Assembly: GCA_964544765.1 (NCBI GenBank)
Contig: CAZJDM010000035.1
Span: 1-32,792 of the forward strand
Direction of reading: 5' to 3'
DNA from: CAZJDM01 sp964544765
GTDB lineage: Bacteria; Bdellovibrionota_B; Oligoflexia; CAYFLR01
DNA length: 32,792 bases
Shown: in pieces, positions 29,801-32,792 of the stretch
How positions within the stretch are numbered: the stretch's first letter is position 1
Layout: the number at the start of each line of letters is the position of its first letter
Position numbers and translations under genes: made by a program
The notes under the pieces: generated by a model
Database searches by the model: none
Told to the model about the DNA's origin: nothing
The model's input: the letters and a program-made list of their open reading frames with translations, nothing else

Positions 29801-31166
29801 TCTCATGAGAAGTGTATCCCCATGAATCGTAGCTGGAAGGGAACACACCCAAATCACATCCCATTATAACGTCATAATAAGGAATATTTAGGATGCCGTC
29901 TTTTCCATCTAATACGGCTGGAACATAGATAATATTGCACTTATCCTCCGGCTTATTAACTAAATCCAAACGTTGACAAGCATTCATTATAGGATCATTT
30001 CGTACATCTGATAAATAATGGGTAGTAATTCTATCGGAGGCATATTTCCCCGAAAAAGTACTGGCTACCCTTAACCGGGCTTCTTCATGAACTCCCACAC
30101 ATCCACCCATCACCAAAAAGAATGATACAACATTTACCGGCGAGTCAGGACGATTTTGTAAATTATTCTTTAACCAGCTTAATGTATCTAAAAATAAGTC
30201 TATGCCTTTATTGTAAAATTCATAACGACCAGAAATAACCAATAATTTAGTATTTTGAGGATCTAAATCTTTCCCCAAAAATTCACTAGCAAACCGAAGA
30301 AGATTGTTACGCTTGGTCTGAACAATCTCTGGATTAAAGTTATCATCCGACAACACTTCGATATCTAAGCCATTATAGGTAATTAAATGAGGTTTAATCC
30401 CAAATAAGAGTTCACTCTCTCTCGAAATTATGTCACTTACCGTAGTAAACCAATCCGCTTCTCTGGCACAAACACTTTCTAAAGAATGTTGGGCTCCTAA
30501 TTGATGATTTTTGGCTTCCTCTAAAGGGTGAATATACTCTAATTTGGAGTACCAATCTTCATTAGAACCTGTCATGGCCCTACCCAATACCGTAGCATGC
30601 GTTGTAAAAATGGTACTTATATGAGGGCAATTCTTTTTTAAGTATAAAAGTCCAGCTCCACTCATCCATTCATGAAAATGTGCAATGGTTTCTTCTATTT
30701 CATTTCTATCTTTTCTGTCTTTTCTGTCTTTTCTGTCTTTTCTGTCCTTATAATAATCACTCAATTCTTCAACTACCATTCCACACACAGTACCGAACAA
30801 GACCGGCTCAACGTATTCCCATTTACCTTGCATGGAATCAACACCAAAATCATCCCATAATTGATAAAGCACCTTATCCTGAGTTAGAACACTATTAAAT
30901 TGAATCAGCAAACACCTAGGAGTTCCCTCGACATCCCAGTAACCATACTTGGCCCTTATCCCTCTTCGTGATAGTAATTTTACTATATCCTTGCCTTCAT
31001 CTTCCTTCTCCACAAAACCCTGATTATTCTGTAACAACGGTCCAATGACCAGATAATCAGAACCAAAAACCTTAACAGCCTCACTAGCTTTAGTAGCAAT
31101 TACAGTGTATATACCTCCTACACAGTTACAAACTTCCCATGAAACCTCAAATAGGCACCTATTCAT
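26892..31166 (-). CDS. glgP: Glycogen synthase (GT3) - alpha-glucan phosphorylase (GT35) fusion
   Basis: About 1424 residues. Residues 1-560 are a GT3 glycogen synthase, the type known in animals and fungi and in some Bacteroidetes: 'FEVSWEVCNCVGGIYTVIATKA', 'HFHEWMSGAGLLYLKKNCPHISTIFTTHATVLGR', and the C-terminal YDSWGYTSHES motif (Asp447, Glu455). From about 577 comes a DUF3417 region ('EMAYNIWWVWDHQVQELFRRLDP') and then a GT35 phosphorylase of the bacterial alpha-glucan type, with 'YFSMEFGLHESIPIYSGGLG' and PLP-binding Lys1184 in GTSGMKAAMNG. A beta-rich tail (1300-1424) ends the chain. The start is the ATG behind a perfect AGGAGG; an ATG 11 codons earlier is unlikely. It follows GH57 in a glycogen operon. 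A KDR repeat is inserted before HFHEW. Confidence 0.93.
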   Translation of the reverse strand: MNRCLFEVSWEVCNCVGGIYTVIATKASEAVKVFGSDYLVIGPLLQNNQGFVEKEDEGKDIVKLLSRRGIRAKYGYWDVEGTPRCLLIQFNSVLTQDKVLYQLWDDFGVDSMQGKWEYVEPVLFGTVCGMVVEELSDYYKDRKDRKDRKDRKDRNEIEETIAHFHEWMSGAGLLYLKKNCPHISTIFTTHATVLGRAMTGSNEDWYSKLEYIHPLEEAKNHQLGAQHSLESVCAREADWFTTVSDIISRESELLFGIKPHLITYNGLDIEVLSDDNFNPEIVQTKRNNLLRFASEFLGKDLDPQNTKLLVISGRYEFYNKGIDLFLDTLSWLKNNLQNRPDSPVNVVSFFLVMGGCVGVHEEARLRVASTFSGKYASDRITTHYLSDVRNDPIMNACQRLDLVNKPEDKCNIIYVPAVLDGKDGILNIPYYDVIMGCDLGVFPSSYDSWGYTSHESIAHGVPVISSDKAGFGSWIQNNCANLPGVIVLERFQKEYSEVVERLNTIMYEFIDLKNEEIQRKKLGARSIAKKLTWNKFYSNYEKSYEMAIRAKVDREAGLKKQVESDRYQTFFAGTNTVHPHLRAFSVVSAVPKELDKLEEMAYNIWWVWDHQVQELFRRLDPILWENTGHNPVAVIQRIETDKLEQAVKNTQLMELYQKSLETYENYIHSKEMIVPESEYISVNNPVAYFSMEFGLHESIPIYSGGLGILSGDHLKSASDINLPLIGVGLFYKYGYFEQRINKNNEQVPLYKEVMSGQMPMKTLKEKGDKELIVAVELPGRQIRARVWQILVGRVTLYLMDTDIEENARKDRELTSKLYNANTRERIEQEILLGIGGARLMKSLSIEPSVYHLNEGHSAFLLIEQIRSLMEDAGLNFDTAKEVVKSKTVFTTHTPVAAGNESFEKSLVENYFRPYIEKSSINWEQFWNLGHVFTNEETNYQLTVLALRLSSIRNGVSKLHGVVSRGMWKDIWMGFLSEEVPVKYITNGVHYSSWMSPEYKEIIETYCGITQDKTLLEPEEWVKVQQIPNQVLWQTHMNLKRRLFDTILSSVQEQWTREGEDPALIDEFRSRLNPSALTIAFARRFATYKRPTLILKDMKRLLRIINNKNHPVLFIFAGKAHPADGGGANLIKEICGLSKQKEFLGRIIFLENYNIKVARDMVAGADVWLNNPIRPLEASGTSGMKAAMNGVINCSILDGWWDECYDPTNGWAIGDRTVNENRDVQDTIDSDRIYDLIEGNIAPVFYLRDVDNVPDKWVAMMKNIMQVSITQFNTHRMLKEYVNDLYEPAAKRGFNLKKEGFSNAKEIAEWKKRLSARFSTLRFQEIRLEGMQGSILHLQDRLKIRVKINPGRVQTEEILTEMIIENTQGQYACHEIKFKNEQDGLLIFEGEYQPEFTGQFRYGIRVIPVRNDICNKYETGLVYWG
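30711..30746. repeat. Nine-base repeat encoding (DRK)4 inside the GT3 domain
   Basis: Four perfect TTTTCTGTC units, with a diverged fifth copy at 30702-30710, encode a highly charged Lys-Asp-Arg run from about residue 140 of the synthase. It falls in the segment just before the conserved HFHEW strand, where homologues usually have a short loop. The period is in frame. Confidence 0.85.
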
Positions 31167-31203
31167 GTTTCCTCCTAATATAGGTCTGTGAATAATCATT
31201 TAA

Positions 31204-32403
31204 TCATTTGGATTTGTTTTGCTTTTTCACCTGTACGTTTAGATCATTTAATACATTCATAAAAGTAATATACGCTTCATGGGGTGAATCGTATGGATTG
31301 AAATATTGATGAACCGCACCATCTGAGAACCATTTAGTACTCATATAATATAAATGATCTGAAGACTGCAACTTCCGCCAAACATTAAGATAGTCTTCAT
31401 TTCCTTGTCTTACAATATCTTTCTCCATACTTGATAAGGATTCAATAGCTGAATTTTGCATCTTGTTCCCTACCCATGCTGAAACATCCCTCTCCGTATC
31501 GGCCCAACTAATATAGTCACACGCATTTAACTGAGCCATAGGATCATAGGTTTGACAAACCTCACGAGGCGTCTGAAAATTGAAATCTGTACGATTTAAA
31601 ACTTGCTTTGGTAAATTTTTAAAAAAATCAAAAATACCGGTATCGGCCCATTGATGTTCACCAATAGTCTCATAATCCATAAACAAATTTATCGTCTCAC
31701 CATTGCCACTTACATTATGTAACCAACGAGCAAAGGTTTCTGGACGTAATGGATAACCGTCCCATGCTTGGTTGGAAAAGCGAAACGCGATATCATCAGA
31801 TAAACGATAGTTCTTTAATAACAGCTTTAACTTGTAACAAGAAGCAGGTTGATAAACAAAATTAGGGGACCTCCAACCTAATACCTGTTCCGGTCCTTCA
31901 CTTAATATAACATCATATCCCATTTCTTCTATGACATTAGCTAAATCATTTGAGTAAATCAACTCTGTATTTCGAAAAGTTAACGGCTTTACACCAAATA
32001 AGGAACTCATCAATTGTTGATGTTTAACCACTTGCTTTTTAAACTCGGATCGTGAATAAAGAAAAGCTAAAGAATGATAATATGTTTCACCCAAGAATTC
32101 AACACAACCCGTATCATTTAATCGTTTAAAAGAATCAATCACTTCAGGATTATATTTTTGAAACTGCTCAACGGCCAAACCAGTAATGGAATAAGCTATT
32201 TTGAATTCACCTTTAAATTCTTCTATTAAATCCAACATCAACTGATTAGCTGGTAAATAGCATTTTTCCGAGACTTTATTCATAATGGCACGATTGGTCC
32301 GTTCATCCTCATACATATGATCTTGACCAATGTCAAAAAAAGAATAGTCCTTACGAAGACGAAAGGGTTGATGCACTTGAAAGTAGAAACATACTGATAC
32401 CAA
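31204..32403 (-). CDS. GH57 family alpha-amylase-like glycosidase
   Basis: A 399-residue cytosolic retaining glycosidase of family GH57. Conserved regions in order: HQP (11-13); CVEFLGETYYHS (100-111); RNTELIY with Glu147 as the likely nucleophile; and FMDYETIGEHQW with Asp243 as the likely acid/base. The catalytic pair is intact. GH57 enzymes hydrolyse or transfer alpha-1,4 glucan and related linkages; this subfamily is commonly clustered with GT4 and GT3 glycogen enzymes, as here, so trimming of glycogen or maltodextrin is the likely role. It starts with TTG, supported by GAGG eight bases upstream, and ends 38 bases before the synthase-phosphorylase start. The upstream gap (32404-32477) holds no clear promoter, consistent with an operon. 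Confidence 0.9.
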   Translation of the reverse strand: MVSVCFYFQVHQPFRLRKDYSFFDIGQDHMYEDERTNRAIMNKVSEKCYLPANQLMLDLIEEFKGEFKIAYSITGLAVEQFQKYNPEVIDSFKRLNDTGCVEFLGETYYHSLAFLYSRSEFKKQVVKHQQLMSSLFGVKPLTFRNTELIYSNDLANVIEEMGYDVILSEGPEQVLGWRSPNFVYQPASCYKLKLLLKNYRLSDDIAFRFSNQAWDGYPLRPETFARWLHNVSGNGETINLFMDYETIGEHQWADTGIFDFFKNLPKQVLNRTDFNFQTPREVCQTYDPMAQLNACDYISWADTERDVSAWVGNKMQNSAIESLSSMEKDIVRQGNEDYLNVWRKLQSSDHLYYMSTKWFSDGAVHQYFNPYDSPHEAYITFMNVLNDLNVQVKKQNKSK

Positions 32404-32477
32404 AATTATTTCCTCACTAGATTCTGCCTAAAAAGCACAATCTCTGCGTTAGTATCGAAAAGAATTCCTCGCCTAAT

Positions 32478-32792
32478 CTAACACAATATTTCATGATAAA
32501 CGGAGGAAACATTTTGGGCCGCTTTCTCCCACTTAATTTCCTGTAAAACCTTTTTATTTTCTTCAATTAATTTATTGGTCAATTTTGTATCCGTTAGTAT
32601 AGTAATTATTTTTTCGGCCAATAGGTCGGTATCCCAAAAATCCATTTTAACAGCATTAGGCAGAACCTCAGCTACTCCTGATTGTTTAGAGATTATAATC
32701 GGCACATTATAAACCATCGCCTCTAAGGGAGCTATACCAAAAGGTTCCGAAACACTGGGCATTACATATAAATCACTCATAGCATATATTTT
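32478..32792 (-). CDS. GT4-type glycosyltransferase, C-terminal fragment
   Basis: The frame is open through the window edge ('KIYAMSDLYVMPS'), so only the last 104 residues or so are seen and the start lies outside. It has the classic GT-B donor-site segment PSVSEPFGIAPLEAM with both glutamates of the E-x7-E motif, then 'PIIISKQSGVAEVLPNA' and a closing helix. This is typical of GT4 retaining glycosyltransferases such as those in bacterial glycogen clusters. It lies 74 bases upstream of the GH57 gene on the same strand and is probably the operon's upstream member. Substrate is inferred from context only. Confidence 0.85.
   Translation of the reverse strand, partial: KIYAMSDLYVMPSVSEPFGIAPLEAMVYNVPIIISKQSGVAEVLPNAVKMDFWDTDLLAEKIITILTDTKLTNKLIEENKKVLQEIKWEKAAQNVSSVYHEILC

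Noticed and set aside
30672..30898. Plus-strand frames rich in FSVFSVFSV over the 9-bp repeat
   Set aside because: They are the antisense translation of the (DRK)n repeat inside a well-supported GT3 gene.
31166..31199. Upstream ATG at 31199 as the start of the synthase-phosphorylase fusion
   Set aside because: The ATG at 31166 has a perfect AGGAGG five bases upstream and begins directly at the conserved GT3 N-terminus; the earlier ATG would place the ribosome binding site inside the coding region.

Overview
This AT-rich window looks like a Gram-negative bacterial chromosome. It encodes several signal-peptide or lipobox proteins, a TIGR02147-type regulator, a membrane hybrid histidine kinase with a PhnD-like partner, and a glycogen locus with a GT3-type synthase. 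TIGR02147 regulators are best known from Bdellovibrio-like bacteria and Fibrobacter, so a Bdellovibrionota/Oligoflexia-like or related lineage is plausible. That is inference; there is no rRNA or marker gene here. Starts are ATG, GTG and TTG, usually with AGGAG-type ribosome binding sites. Most genes are on the minus strand. No tRNA, rRNA or CRISPR array was seen, and no gene-free gap exceeds 300 bases; the largest gaps (about 150-200 bases) hold promoters, palindromes and hairpins, which are listed.

Layout. The left edge (1-200) is the end of an IS200/IS605 insertion: the last 44 codons of TnpA plus its right-end hairpins. A DUF1854 protein and a small basic exported protein follow on the plus strand. 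Then, on the minus strand: a phosphate pair (DUF47/PhoU-like regulator and PiT transporter); a calcium-motif lipoprotein overlapping a GT-C-like membrane protein; a 1122-residue beta-propeller lipoprotein; a TIGR02147 regulator paired with an exported protein; a hipBA toxin-antitoxin operon with three evenly spaced operators; a tldD/tldE peptidase pair; three envelope proteins, including a 926-residue Cys/Trp-repeat lipoprotein; and a PhnD-like binding protein with a hybrid histidine kinase. One plus-strand exported protein of unknown family lies at 25939-26853. The right end is a minus-strand glycogen/alpha-glucan operon: GT4 glycosyltransferase (cut by the window edge), GH57 glycosidase, and one polypeptide joining a GT3 glycogen synthase to a GT35 glucan phosphorylase.

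How genes work together. The glycogen operon puts synthesis, trimming and phosphorolysis in one transcript, with synthesis and breakdown covalently joined. PhoU-like/PiT is a low-affinity phosphate import module. HipB probably represses its own operon through a 40-bp-spaced operator array that covers a well-formed sigma70-type promoter. The PhnD-like protein has no transporter genes beside it but directly precedes a kinase, so it is more likely a ligand sensor than an uptake component.

The most noteworthy items are the three-operator hip promoter, the compact HipA built from a HipS-like domain, a zinc knuckle and a HipT-like kinase, the synthase-phosphorylase fusion with an altered synthase active-site motif and a 9-bp repeat insertion, the Cys/Trp repeat protein, and two minus-strand-specific hairpins directly after the stop codons of exported-protein genes.
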